Assembly (NCBI GenBank): GCA_033816765.1
Contig: CM066290.1
Location: 2,728,001-2,792,000, forward strand
Reading direction: 5' to 3'
DNA: 64,000 bases
Source: Nothopassalora personata
Taxonomy: Eukaryota; Ascomycota; Dothideomycetes; Mycosphaerellales; Mycosphaerellaceae
Positions 1 to 11,600 of the stretch are shown in pieces. The notes beneath the pieces were generated by a model that was not told the DNA's origin, searched no databases, and was given only the letters and a program-made list of their open reading frames with translations. Both the position numbers and the translations under genes were made by a program. Positions within the stretch are counted from its first letter, which is position 1. The number at the start of each line of letters is the position of its first letter.

Positions 1-1311
1 GCCCAAGTTTACTCTCACTTTGTCGAATGAAATGTCGAGTTGTTTGGAGGACTCTTGGGGCAACTCGGAAGGTACGTGAGATGTAGCGTCTCTGGAGTCC
101 ACATCTGACACTGCGAGCAGAGTGGCATGAGGTCAGCCCGAGGACGGATATTCTATACTGGGTATCACGACTGTCATCGCGAATCTTTGCCGGGCCAGTG
201 CTATGCAGGAACGAGCACTGGCTGCGTATCTCCAGAGACTATACTGTGGACGTCTTTCAGGCTGTGCGTGCTGTGAAAGAGTGGCCACGCATACTCCAAT
301 GGCCTGTCGAGCGTTTCGGGGAGAAGTGTCGCAAGGTGCGCGCAGAGCATGCGATGGCCCACAAGATACTGGGTCCTATCCTTGCGGCTAGAGAAGAAGA
401 GCAGTGAGTCTGGTTCCTGCTCTCTCATCAGCCCGAGTTTCGTCGACTGACATCGAATAGCACTCGTGCTGCCGAGGAGAACCGATCGCCAGACGTGCCA
501 GACGATGCATTCGAGTGGTTTCGCACTGCCGCGTTGACCAAAGGCATAGAATTGAAGAGCGTTGAGACTCAGATCGGACTCAGTCTTGCAGCGATTCACA
601 CCACTTCAGACCTGATCACGCAGTCTGTCGTGAACCTGTGCAAGTATCCGGAAGTAATACCCGCACTACGCGAAGAAGCCATTGACGTGCTGTCCAAGTA
701 TGGCTGGCAGGTACTTCACTGTTCTTGCATCACTCGGGTCGTTCACAATACTGATAGCCGTCCAGAAACTCGCCTTGACTGAGGTTCGCCTCCTCGACAG
801 CTTCCTCAAAGAGACCCAACGGGTAAAGCCAATCGGCATGACAACACGCCATGTCATGGCGACAAAGGACGTTACTCTTCCTGGCGGCATCCACATTCGG
901 AAAGGCGAGATGGCCTCTGTTTCCTGCCATCGAATGTGGAGCGACGCCGTATACGAGGAGCCAAAGGCCTTCGACGCTGCTCGCTTCGTCAAGAGACGGG
1001 AGAACCCAAGTCAGCGCAACAACAGCTTGCTGGTCTCTACAAGCCCAGATCACATGGCTTTCTCCCACGGGAAGCATGCCTGCCCTGGCAGATTCTTTGC
1101 TGCGAATGAAGCGAAGATTGCGCTGTTACATCTATTGCTGAAGTACGATTTCAGGCTGGATAATGAGGAGAATACTGAATGGCTCGAGGTGGCAGAGCAG
1201 ATGATCGTGAACCCGTTTGTGAAGATCAGTGTGCGGCGCAGGAGGGAAGAGATTGATCTTGCGAGCTTGAAGACGGAGCCTTTTGTGAGGGTGCGCGACG
1301 CCACAGGGTGA
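1..1311 (+). CDS. Cytochrome P450, 3' portion (5' end outside window)
   Basis: Membrane-bound haem monooxygenase. Reading the exons as 2-71, 121-403, 461-710 and 766-1311 gives one open frame across three introns of 49, 57 and 55 nt with GT..AG ends. Visible P450 marks in order: EWHEV and LSSRIFAG region, LCRNEHWLR, the I-helix AAIHTTSD, the K-helix ExxR in FLKETQR, and the haem loop FSHGKHACPGRF whose Cys is the axial ligand. The overall pattern resembles the fungal ent-kaurene-oxidase/CYP503-like group; this is family knowledge, not a search. The N-terminal anchor and about the first third of the protein lie left of the window. No biosynthetic neighbours are visible on the right, so the substrate cannot be inferred. 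Stop is TGA at 1309-1311. Confidence 0.9.
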
Positions 1312-1592
1312 TGTATTGTTGCGACTGCTATTAGGCTAAACTGAACAATAGATTACCATCATTTTCGAGCATCAACGAGAAATCGGTTGGTCGACTGGTT
1401 CAAAGTATCACGATGGCCGTGACACTACAAGTACCCATTGATGTTCCCCATGAGGAGATAGATCTACACGAACGTCGGCAAGTATTGCCACCCAAGCCAT
1501 TAGCTTGCAAGTCACTCATATCAATACTCGCCCCCATGCGGAGTCCCATTTGGCGTATAACAGGCGCAGTATAGAACAGCCGTCTGTTGGAT
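1312..1592. other. Intergenic, nothing recognised
   Basis: Spacer of about 280 nt between the P450 stop and the small secreted protein relic. Six-frame reading shows only short open stretches without family resemblance. Confidence 0.6.
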
Positions 1593-1828
1593 TCAAAGGT
1601 TGAAGCACGACCCAGCATAGCCTCCACTACAGTCACATCGTAGGTCAACCGCCATGTTCATGGTCAAGCCACGTCTACCTCCTCTGCCGTGGCCGCATGA
1701 GGCGGTGTAGTAATGTCCGTTGGTGATGCCACAGCCGTTTCCGCTGCCGCCGAAGCCGCCAGATTGGGCTGCAGCAAGGGAAGTGAGGGACGCAAGAGAT
1801 AGGATTGTGGGTGCCGAGAGAGGTGCAT
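1593..1828 (-). pseudogene. Small Cys-rich secreted protein relic, frame-broken
   Basis: On the minus strand an ATG at 1828 is followed by an interrupted frame. A second frame, open to TGA at 1593-1595, reads as a hydrophobic leader (LSLASLTSLAAAQ) followed by a Gly-rich mature part with five Cys. The start codon and the leader are in different frames, and the switch falls in a short CT repeat (about 1816-1822), where a dinucleotide length change would explain it. Size (about 75-80 aa) and composition resemble small secreted fungal proteins; no family is recognised. A sequencing error or an unseen intron are the alternatives. Confidence 0.45.
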
Positions 1829-2395
1829 GGTTGGCGAAGAAAGGGATTGACAGGCGGCATGGTTGCTTTATGGGTTTCGCCAGTGAGATTCGTCGAGACT
1901 CTTATATGTTGGTCTTGTCGTGAGGTTTACATCCAGTCCCAGCATGGCTACGGGGTAGCGAGGCTGAATCGCGGTCTAGATGTCGTTGGAGAAAACTCTC
2001 GGAGCAGGTGGTCTTGTATAGGCACGGTTGAGTGAGAGGGCTACCGTAACCCTGACTTCAGCCGTAACATGTCGAACAGCTTGGCAGGCACCGCTTCTAC
2101 TCTGCTTCTGCTCCGTTGAGCAGATGTCAAGAGTAATGGGAGTTGCAGTGCTCGAGACGTATATACTACTCGGATTGTATTGTATTACTATCAGGGTATC
2201 CAAGGTATCTCGAAAGCACGCGCCAAAAGGAAGACTTAGTTCGTACACATTACTGCTTGTTCCTCATCGTTACCTCTCTTCGTCCTCTGCGACACAGCCT
2301 CTTGCAAACGCCATTCTCCAGCACCGACTTTGCTCTCCGGGCTGGATGCTAAGGGTTTGGCCGGCTGCAAGGTTTCAGTCAGACTCAAAAATGCT
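1829..2395. other. Intergenic, nothing recognised
   Basis: About 570 nt between the secreted-protein relic and the 3' end of the rhodopsin gene. Open frames here are short and overlap one another on both strands. No repeat or RNA gene was seen. Confidence 0.6.
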
Positions 2396-3474
2396 CTAGA
2401 CTGCTGATGTCTCAGTAGTGGCAGCAGGCACTGCCGCTGTAGCGTTGTGCGCAGCACCGCCATTGTCCGCATTGCTGTGAACGTTCGGTCCAACATCTGC
2501 ATGCACATGCTTTTCACTGGTTGCACCAGTCGGCGCACTCAAGTAATGTGGTTCCTGATCGTAGTCTCTGAGGCGCAGTCCCAGGCGAGCTGGATCGATG
2601 TTCCAGTGTCCCAAGATGAGCAGGATTGAGAAGCCTGGCTTGGCGCAGAGGTCAAGTACGCCATAGAAGACAGCTTCTGAGTCCGGCGGGATGACATTGC
2701 CACCTTCTGACACGCCCCAGGCGATTGGATAAAGTGTCCAGAGGAATAGTGTCCAGACACCACAGAGAAGATACACACGACCAACGTCTTTTCCGAGGAA
2801 GTTGGCACGCTTGCGGCCTTCGAAGGCAAGGTACCAGAAGACTGCGAACATAGCAGCGCAGCCAAAGGCAAAGTATCCTAGACAGAGTCAGCATCCAAAA
2901 GGTCAATGTAGCACACAGAGTTGTACTCACCCCATTTGTAGCGTGTGCTTACAAGTGCACCAACAAGACCAGTAATGATCATGACTTCATCAAGGAAGAT
3001 CGTCCACAAGATAGTTGGCCAAGGCAGACCCGACGTCAGGAGCAGATCTATGAGGAGCAGCGGAGTAGTAATGACCCTGAACAATATTAGTTCGCTGCAT
3101 GACCTGGAGGTAGACTCTCAACTTTACCAATCAATGTAGCGAACATAGAAGATCTCGCGGTTGTTTCCTCCGACGCCATCGCCATTGCGCACGAACTCCA
3201 CATCGATTGGCGTCCAGCCCAGGTTCGAGCCCATCGAGAAGTAAGCAATAGCTGCTGTAATGTTGACTGCTGCGGTAATGTAGAAGAAGATTCGATCCGT
3301 TCGTGGCTTCAACATCGCTGCTCCGCAGATACCCAAGCCAACAACAGTCATGACACCGCAGATACCAAAGTAGAAGTTGGATCCCCGCGGCGTAATGGCG
3401 ATGTCGACGGTCTGGCCGTTGACGATGTGTCCATTGACACTGATGGCGCTATCACGCTTTTGCAAAAAGTCCAT
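2396..3474 (-). CDS. Fungal microbial-type rhodopsin (retinal-binding, proton-pump residues kept)
   Basis: Seven-helix retinal protein of the bacteriorhodopsin/NOP-1/LR/CarO family, expected in the plasma membrane. Exons on the minus strand are 3474-3128, 3076-2931 and 2877-2396, joined across introns of 51 and 53 nt, giving 324 aa; the start MDFLQKRD is the first Met that precedes the family-like N-terminus. Helix C reads RYIDWVITTPLLLIDLLL, so both bacteriorhodopsin carboxylates have counterparts (D85 as Asp115, D96 as Asp126, spacing exactly 11). Helix G reads LDLCAKPGF, giving the D212 counterpart Asp240 and the Schiff-base Lys244. Helix F has WTLYPIAWGVSEGG. The retained Lys separates it from the retinal-free ORP/HSP30 branch. 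The tail after residue about 275 is Ala/His/Asn-rich and low complexity. Light-driven proton pumping is inferred from residues only. Confidence 0.93.
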
Positions 3475-4650
3475 TGCGGCAGTAGAGGCGGCCTGTGGCT
3501 GTTGCGCCCAGTGCAAAGATGGCGACTTGAAGAGTGGTGGAAAGCTGCTGACAATGAAGCAAGGGAGCTGTTGTTTGTAATACAAGAAGCGGTAAATATG
3601 TTCCCCAGCTTTGCAAGGCACCCCAAGCTCTGGCTAAGCTGCAGTCACAGTGACCCAAAGACCTTGCCTGCATACTCCGCGCGATAGACATGCCGTGAGG
3701 GCACATGCATCGCACAGATTGATAGACATGACGTTGAAGTGCAGCGTTCGCATGTCTATCTGCGATATTGCGTGAGCGTGATAACCAATGGAAGGCGATG
3801 GATGGTTCGGTAGAATGGGTTAGAACGTCTTCCGTGATCGAGCAAGCTTTGGCGGTTGAAGTGATTGCCTGTCGCCAAGTGACTTGTTGCACCAGGAGGA
3901 GATTAGAGGCTGGTAGTTCGATGTTGTGCTACCAAAACACCTGGCAGTGGGCAGAAACGGGCCATGATCATCAGCAGAGGCCAGAGCTGGTCGGACAATC
4001 GTCCTAGCATCACGTTGCTGCGCATATAGTGGCCACTTATGATCAACGACACCATTGTCGTTGATAATAAGTGGCTCCAGATGGCTGTCGTACCATCACA
4101 TGTGGAATGAGGTCTTGGATCGCGCGGATTCCCAGTAGGTAAGAGTGACGTTCAGAAGCAGGGTGGGTCGCTGTTGTTCGTGATGTGAGCCGGCGTTGGA
4201 CCGGGACAAGCGTCTACGATTCGAGCGATCCAGGTCGAGACTTGAGATTTGCATGGCTGCGAAGAAGGCTTCTTCCTTTGACCGACTTCTTGATTCTTCG
4301 CAGACAAAAGTGGAGGTGTTGCTGCGGTACATCAGCTCCCTGGACAGACGAACCATTCTCCGTTACCACGATGGGCGATGTGCAGCGCAGCCTGAACCAT
4401 CCCCATTTTGAAGCCAGGACAGCTTTCGCGCGATGCGTCAGTTCTGTCCCGCGTTCAGAGTCCTCCGATTCCACATATGGGCGAAGAGCCTTGGGGTGCA
4501 GTAAGAAGACCGCACACAACCCTCCAGCCATTGCAGTCAAGCGGATGGGTAAGCGAAAGCGAGTAAAGTAGAACAAGGGTTGAACCTGCAGATGCCCAAC
4601 CACATATTGACATTCATGATCGTGTGAAGGTCACGAGGAGTGCTTTGAGA
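3475..4650. other. Intergenic, one inverted repeat
   Basis: About 1.2 kb between the rhodopsin start and the dioxygenase 3' region. Open frames on both strands are mutual shadows. The only structure seen is the inverted repeat at 4032-4075. The rhodopsin promoter should lie in the left part; no clear TATA box was picked. Confidence 0.6.
4032..4075. repeat. Near-perfect inverted repeat (19-bp arms, 6-nt loop)
   Basis: Arms 4032-4050 and 4057-4075 are reverse complements with one mismatch, around the loop ACCATT. The arm begins GCCACTTAT. It could be a hairpin-forming site or a MITE remnant; no flanking target duplication was identified. Confidence 0.8.
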
Positions 4651-5911
4651 TTAGCCGACCTTAAAGTACGATCCGACCTCTGAACCTTCCAGAGCTTCCC
4701 GCCGCGACTTGCTTGCGGGATCAAAGTAAGGCCGCTCACCAACACCCACAACCCTGTTGCCCGCTCGGTCGCCTAGACTACGACGGGGGTCAGCTTACAG
4801 CTTCTACCATGGATGACTATAGCCGTGAAACACGTACCCTTCGAAGTCGAAAGTGGCATTGTGGAACGTCGATCGATTGTCCCAGACAGCGATATCGTTG
4901 ACATCCTTCCACTTGAACCTGCATTGCAAGTCGTGGTTGTCCTTGAGCAGCACCTTGAACCATCCCAGGAACATGTCACTTTCTTCAGCGGTGACATCTC
5001 TGATATACTGTGCGTGCTGTCCAACAGGAAAGACACTCTTCCAACCTGTCACTGGATTTGTGCGGACAACAGGGTGATCGGCCGAAAGTGACTCGCCGAC
5101 ATTCTCTGGCGAGCCTCTCGGCTTGGAGTAGGTGGAGAAGCCGCCACGCACAGCAGCAGCGGTGAAATCTGGCCTGGCAAAGTGGGCTGTCAATGTCTCC
5201 AAGAATTTCTGGACTGGAGTCGAGATGCGATCGTAGATCTCGTAGCCGCTGGCCCACAGAGTGTCGCCGCCGGTCTTGGGCAGTTGTGTCAGCCTCAGGC
5301 TGGTGTAGTCTGCTGGGCAAGGCTCGAAAGCAATATCACTGTGCCATTGATCACTGCTCTGTTTCTTCGGAGATCGTCCTGCTTCAGGCTCTGTACCGTA
5401 TATCTTCTTGAACAGCCTACTCGAGATGGTGCTAATCTGTGCATCTGGGTCGCGCTTCTCGTCGATCTCGCCTTCGGAGTTCAGGACAGGGTGGATGTGT
5501 AAGGTTGATGTGGAGGGTTTGCCCGAAAGCTCGCCTAGTCGCTGGATGAGCTGTTTCTGGAGATCGTTCGTGAGGTTGTCCTGCTTGCGGAAGTAGACGA
5601 CACCGCGCGAGGAGACTTCTCACGTTAGCTAGGAAGAAAGACGGTGCCTCTTAGATTCAGGTTCACTTACTCAGATACGCCAGCTCGGTCAAGAGCTCGT
5701 CAGCGTTTGGCGCCTGAAGCCATTCCACCAGGTTGGCTTCTGGAAACTCGCGACCAATAACGGGCGTCAGATCGAAGTGTTCGTAATGGTCCAGAACGCC
5801 CGTTGGCTTCAGAGGGGCTTGGCGGGATACATGGCCATTAGAATGTCCATTCTTGGCCTTCAGGATGATGTTCTCCGAAGCGTCTTCCAGAGCTTGTGCG
5901 ATGGGAGCCAT
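4651..5911 (-). CDS. TauD/TfdA-type 2-oxoglutarate dioxygenase, C-terminus disrupted
   Basis: Fe(II)/2-oxoglutarate-dependent dioxygenase of the fungal sulfonate/taurine dioxygenase family. Exon 1 is 5911-5671 (start MAPIAQALED) and exon 2 begins at 5615 after a 55-nt intron. The first iron ligands are His172 and Asp174 in QWHSDIAFE, and the distal His is His332 in WDNRSTFHNA. The frame stops at TAG 4806-4804 after FEGYVFHGYSHPW (350 aa). Downstream, still in the same frame, the typical family tail continues (GDRAGNRVVGVGERPYFDP, then SRREAL) and ends at TAA 4653-4651. Only about 30 nt with two stops separate the two parts. A 30-nt intron (4778-4807, GT..AG) would join them in frame but is shorter than any other intron here. 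It is therefore either a mini-intron or a disabled gene. The enzyme class is certain, the substrate is not. Confidence 0.8.
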
Positions 5912-6747
5912 GATGATTGCATTAATGCACTTTTCAAGCTCAGTCGTGTGGAGTGAGACGTGATGGATACCGTCTTGAAGGATGGTAGTCAGAACGGTTG
6001 CGAGCTGTGCTGTACATGTACCTACCTGAGCTGCTATGCATACAGGGAAGCGTCTTCGAAGATGCGTAGGCACGCCATTGAAGGCTCAAGCGGCGTGACA
6101 TTTGACGCGGTCCTGGTCAAATACGCCCACCTTGGAAGGCGTGCTCGTGGAGCTGTTTCGTGTATTCACTTCTCGCACCTATCTTTGCAGCTGTCACACA
6201 CCGCTAGTCAGTAGTTATAAGGACTTTACAGTACCTTTGCACAATACATGGACATATGACTATGTTTTGACAATAATTGGTGGACATAGCAGCCACTTTT
6301 CACGTAATGTGGACCCTGCAGTATTGTTGACTATAAAGGTGGATGTGGGAGTATTTCGCCGGAAAAGCTACACTTCGGGACAAACTCTTCTGATCCACGG
6401 CAACAGGACAATGTCATACATGGTGTCGTGTTGTTCCGGTCTGACAGATTCAAGACTCGGACACCCAGCGCCATTGGATGCACATATAGTCTGAGCCATG
6501 AAGCTAGAGCACCGAGCTTTCAAGAGTCTACTCTATGACGGTGCTATGGGGCTGAATGTCACTCGCTCTGTCCCCAGCTTCGCCTTCTGCCACCGGTGGG
6601 AGACAATAACAGATCCCACATGGCCATCAATCCTCGCTATGTGGGCCAATGAACTTGCCTTGTGCGGAGCGTCGTGCGTTAGAGTCGGAGAATCTGCTCT
6701 CACGCGATAGCAACTGGCCTGATGTTCCGGCATTGTCTGTGCAGGCG
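5912..6747. other. Intergenic, nothing recognised
   Basis: About 840 nt upstream of the dioxygenase start and downstream of the RBR relic. Only short overlapping open frames; no repeat or RNA gene recognised. Confidence 0.6.
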
Positions 6748-7250
6748 TCACCAGTTGCAAAGGCTGACGCGGCACTCGGTGCAACGATTGATATAATGGT
6801 CAATTAGGTCGTGCCAATCATCGCACTGGTATGCAGCAGGTTATACATCTCCATTGTGACTGTGGGCGCAGTCGGCATATTGGCGAACACGAGCGGCCAT
6901 GCCTGCGACATCTTGTGGAGCACCGTCTGGTGGCTGAATCGGCACCATGTAGCCTCGGGCGTTGTGGCGCCCTTGTGTTGCTCGTCCGCGTCCCTCGCGT
7001 TCGACGACGTCTCGCGCACGGTCTTCAAGGCGCTGCTCGTCCCATCGCTCGCACTTGCACTGCTTCCATGTCGTGGCGCATAGGTAGCAGAACTGGTGCT
7101 TACAAGGACAGCTAGGAAGCTGTCAGCATGGTTTCCTAACATCTAGCATGGACTTTATACGTACGTCATGTGCCAACATGAAAGGTGTGCTCAAGGATGC
7201 GTTCACATGGTGGGCAGCGCTGCCACTGAAATTCCTTGGCAGTGTCCAAT
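6748..7250 (-). pseudogene. RBR/IBR-type E3 ubiquitin ligase relic
   Basis: On the minus strand the pieces follow the order of fungal RING-between-RING proteins. First LDTAKEFQWQRCPPCERI, then WHMTCP after a one-base frame shift near 7178-7184, then across a clean 53-nt GT..AG intron (7112-7164) CKHQFCYLCATTWKQCKC and ERWDEQRLEDRARD. The same frame reaches YADCAHSHNGDV, hits TAA at 6843-6841, and continues in frame as AAYQCDDWHDLIDHYINRC and TECRVSLCNW before TGA at 6750-6748. The Cys/His spacing of IBR and the following RING-like part is plain. One expected Cys is Trp (CDDW), and the last stop sits where CRxxR is usual. Two stops and a frameshift make it a pseudogene. The first RING and N-terminus were not found upstream. 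Confidence 0.7.
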
Positions 7251-8691
7251 AAGGCTTGTCTCCTGGCTATGGACACAGTCACCCAATGATGAGACGGGGA
7301 ATCTCGTCATCGACATCGTCGAGTACCCATGCCCAGGTATCCATATTGGTGGTCGTTGGTGTGAATGGTCGATGCTGTACTGCGCAACACGAAGCTGTTT
7401 GCTGGTGGGAGGAAGTTCCCGGATCACATGCTTGCAGCCGTTGGACTATGCCAATCTGCAACCAGTTGTTAGGACCCCAGGCCTCGCCAATATCAAGGCT
7501 GTTGACGCCGCCGGGAAGGGGGTGCGTCGAGATATCCGGCCTCACGGCCGAAGCGTTTGGCGAGATCTCTTGCATCCACCGAAGTTCACACTGCTGTGTG
7601 GCGTGATTCTTAGGTGGCGAACCGGCAGCCCGAAAGAATGATTAGCGGGACACGATTGGCGAAGAGGCCAGCCTGGTCGCCCATATGCTCAATCTGTTCT
7701 CCTGTTGGTCGAACACTGCGATCCGTTGCGTGTTTACGTGTGCTGCATTCACCAATGAAGGTGAGCAAGATTGTCACCAAGCTCAAAATCCGCTTCTGAG
7801 TTCAGGCTCCGATCGACATGACCTGCATCGAAGTCGCTAGGTAATGTTGCAGGAGGTTTCCCAATCTGTTATGGACTGACCGTATGCTTGTGAGAACGAC
7901 ATGACCAGGAGTGCCCAATCCTGCCGATGACTTCAAATAGCCGTAGAGCAGACCAGACACTTGGACCGATACCTGTTGTTCAAACCCGACTCAGCGGCAT
8001 CGACTGTCGAAAGCGGCGCGAGCCCAATTATTTGACTTTTCAAGTTACTCCCTCGTTTATTTTGCAGTATCGCCCCACATGCGTTGCGAATCTGAGAGGA
8101 CTGACAGATAACGTGACCTATGTCATCTTACGTGCAGTGCCTTGGCAAAGCGCGGTCGGAACGTGTATCAACCGGACGCTGTGAGACGAAATCTTCCCTT
8201 TGCCGCTCTTCTGACGCAGCGGATGCAGACGCCGTGTAGGATATGTTGTGTGAAAGTGTTGTAGATCGGACAGATGACGTCCCACGTGAGAGCTATATCG
8301 AGCGTCGTGGTGGGAATGATTACATGTCGGATACAAGATGAGGAGGCAGTCTCGCAGTCTGCAGTGTGCAAACTGCTACATACACTTGACACTGTCCGCC
8401 GTGTGTCCTTGAAGGCGCGGAAGCGGAACTGCCACTGGAGTTTGATCATCACTCACTAGCCTGTGTGAACCCTGCTTGGCGCCACACTCCAAGGCATCGT
8501 CCGGCAGTGTTAGCCTGGGTGGTGATCACATTCCGGCTACCACTTGCTCGGATCCTGTATTGTACCTGGACCTGAACTCGAACTTGAACCTCCTCGGCCA
8601 GCTGTACAGTGAGTGAATCTCATCTCATCCGCTACTCTAACCACCCACCCTGCTCCAATGCTCCGCGCCTCAGCAGTCCCGCGTGCCGGTC
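7251..8691. other. Intergenic and 5' leader of Sec7 gene, nothing recognised
   Basis: About 1.4 kb. The part just upstream of 7250 on the minus strand may hold degraded N-terminal RBR sequence but no motif could be fixed. The last few hundred bases should carry the promoter and 5' leader of the Sec7-PH gene. Confidence 0.55.
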
Positions 8692-11600
8692 ATGCCGCTG
8701 CTTGTGAAGCGAAAGAGCATCCACGAAGCGAACGAAAACAAGCAGGATAGACGTTCGCAGCAACAACTCAGACCATCCACCGCAGACAACCTCTCGCCGG
8801 AATCGACCATTCGTGCCGTCTCCGATCATGGAACGTCAACCTTTTCCAGACCGTCGCACGAGCTCCACCCGGACGACATTGTGGAGCCGAGCACGGACGA
8901 TGAGGGCAGCACCTCGAGGCCGAAGAAACTCTTCAGCTTCATGAAGCTTCGCAACTACTCCGAGTCGCATCTGTCTGCAAGGGCGAGGCTGAACGCGCTG
9001 GCCGTGGAGGAAGAGGAGCACTACGACATGCCGCCTGTCCCGACCTTCACCGCAGACAATGGCGTCTTGCCCAAGATCGTGAAGACGGCGCCGACCATGG
9101 ACAACGGCTTGATGAGCACCCAGCATGAAGAGCGGAGGAACGTCAGGCCGTTGCTGTTCAAGCGCGTGTCGTCGAGGAGAGTGCAGAGCCCGTGGCGGTC
9201 CACAGATGCACCGAAACAAGAGCTACGGAGTGGTCCGAGATGGAGACGAGGCAAGACCAGTGGCTTGGACGACTTGCATAGGCTGTCGACCATGCACCTC
9301 AACAACAACAACGCACCTCCCTCATACGGCGACGAGTCTACCTCTGCGCTTGCTGTGCCTGTGTCGCGATTGACCGATCCCCGCCTCTCCGAATCGTCCC
9401 GCTCCGACGGCAGCAATGGCAGTTCCGGCGACATCTACGGATCGACCACCACCACCACGCATACGGTATCCACATATACTACGTTCTTCAAGTTACCCCG
9501 GCGGAACAAGAACCGTAACTCCCTCTTTCCAGTACCCACCAAGAGTCCGCCTCCAGACTTACGGATCGAAGACGGCCCCATCACCCCGCGCGCATCTACG
9601 CAGTCTAATACGCCTGAGAATCAAGGCACACCAGTGACAGACCAGCAGTCGGCACCACAGCGACGACACACCGAGACGAGCCCTACCAGATCGCGACCGC
9701 ACGCGAACTCGGCGCCTCCTAATGCTGCGCTTACGAGAGATCCCTCATTCGCGGACTTCGGACATCCCTTGGATCGGCACAACTCGCAGCGCTCACAGAG
9801 CTCCCTCACATCAGCACCCCTGCAACCGCCGATGACCCCGGGCGTGCGGGACAGGTCATCCACGGCTAGTAGTTTTGGCCAGAGCTCGCGTGATGTTGAT
9901 ACACCACGGCCGCTGTCAGCCAGCGGCAGAAACTCAACATCGACAACTGGAAGATCGAGCTTGGGTGGATTTCTAAGTCTCTCGCGGTTTCGACAAAGCT
10001 CGGATCCGCATTCGCCTCGTCATGGCTCGCCCGGGACTCGCAGCAAATCTAACTCGTTTGCCATCAGTCGCGAGGCGCTGGTCATACCCGAGCGAGAAGA
10101 AGGCGACACACCTGGAAAGTACTTGGAGCGGTTGGAGGCAGCTGTCAGTCGCAGTGTGATTGCTACGATATTGTCACGCTCGACAGATCCATTCTCGATG
10201 GCGGTGCTTAGGAGCTACTCCAGGAGGTTCGCTTTCTTCGGCGAGCCCATCGATATGTCTTTCCGCAAGTTCCTACTTGAAGCAGAACTTCCCAAGGAGA
10301 CGCAGCAAGTGGACAGAGTCATTCAAGCTTTTGCCGACCGATACCACGAGTGCAATCCTGGCATATTTCCCAATTCAGAAGTCGCCTATGTGGTTGCGTT
10401 CAGTATCATGATGTTGCACACTGACGCTTTCAACAAGAATGTCAAAAAGAAGATGACCAAAGAGGAGTATACGAGGAACCTCCGCGGACAAGAGCTGTGT
10501 GACGATATCCTAAGCTGCATCTACGATAACATCTGCTATACGCCTTTCGTTCATTACGACGAAGATGTGGACATCAACGGCGAGAAGGTACTGACATTCA
10601 AAGCAAAGCACAGGGCTGGAAAGCTGAAAAGTGCTATTCCTGGAGCAGACGTGGTGGCGAAGAAGCCTTCCGGCCCGCTCGATCCTTATAACTTGCTTGT
10701 TGAGAACAGACTTGATGAGCTTCGCCCGCCAATAAAGGACGCCATGATGCTGGACGATCCGTACGACTATCGAGGCAGCCAGGGTGAGCTGGACATGCAA
10801 TATCTGCAGCGAGCCTTCACGCATACGGGTATCTTGCAGATCATATCCGCGAGAAGCAGACCAGCAGCATACGAAAGCCAGGTTGTGAACGGTGCTCCCA
10901 ATCTTACGGAAACACAGCAAGGCATTGTGGATCTCAAAGTCACAAAAGTTGGAACATTGTGGAGAAAGTCTGCGAAACGAAGCAAGACGAAGCGTCCTTG
11001 GCAGGAGTGGGGCGCTATCCTTACTGGATCACAGCTCTACTTATTCAAGAATTCACACTGGGCGAAGGGGCTTATGCATCAGTTCAAGCAGCATCAGAAA
11101 CCGGGCCAACCTAGAACCCCTGTCGTTTTCAAGCCTCCTCTGCATGACTTGAAGCCAGATGCATTCATCAAGACAGATAACGCCGTCGCCCTTGTTGACT
11201 CTACTTATGACAAGCACAAGAATGCCTTCGTATTCGTTAGGCCCGGAGCGGAGGAGGAGGTCTTGTTAGCAGACAATGAGTCAGAGCTGAACGAGTGGCT
11301 TGGTCTGATCAACTATGCCGCAGCGTTCCGTGCAGCCGGTGTCAGGATCAGAGGCATGGTTGGGAACGAAGAAGACACCCGCAATCGTGAACTCGGTCGA
11401 CTCGACTCGATCACTTCAACAAGATCAATCCAGACGAGAATGGGAGAAGTAACACTGACGAGTCGTGGTCTCAGCCCAGCGCTGCAGAACCAGGTCATGG
11501 CGGCGAGGAGGGAAATCATGATTCACAAGGTGGCGGATCTCGAGACTCAAGTCGCAGCTGCTAACAGACAGCTCGAAAAGATTCTAAGGGACGCACGCCA

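Noticed and set aside
198..599. Minus-strand ORF over the P450 exons
   Set aside because: The plus strand gives spliced P450 motifs; the minus frame is its shadow.
8683..8691. Upstream GTG start for the Sec7 gene
   Set aside because: The ATG at 8692 is the natural eukaryotic start three codons later.
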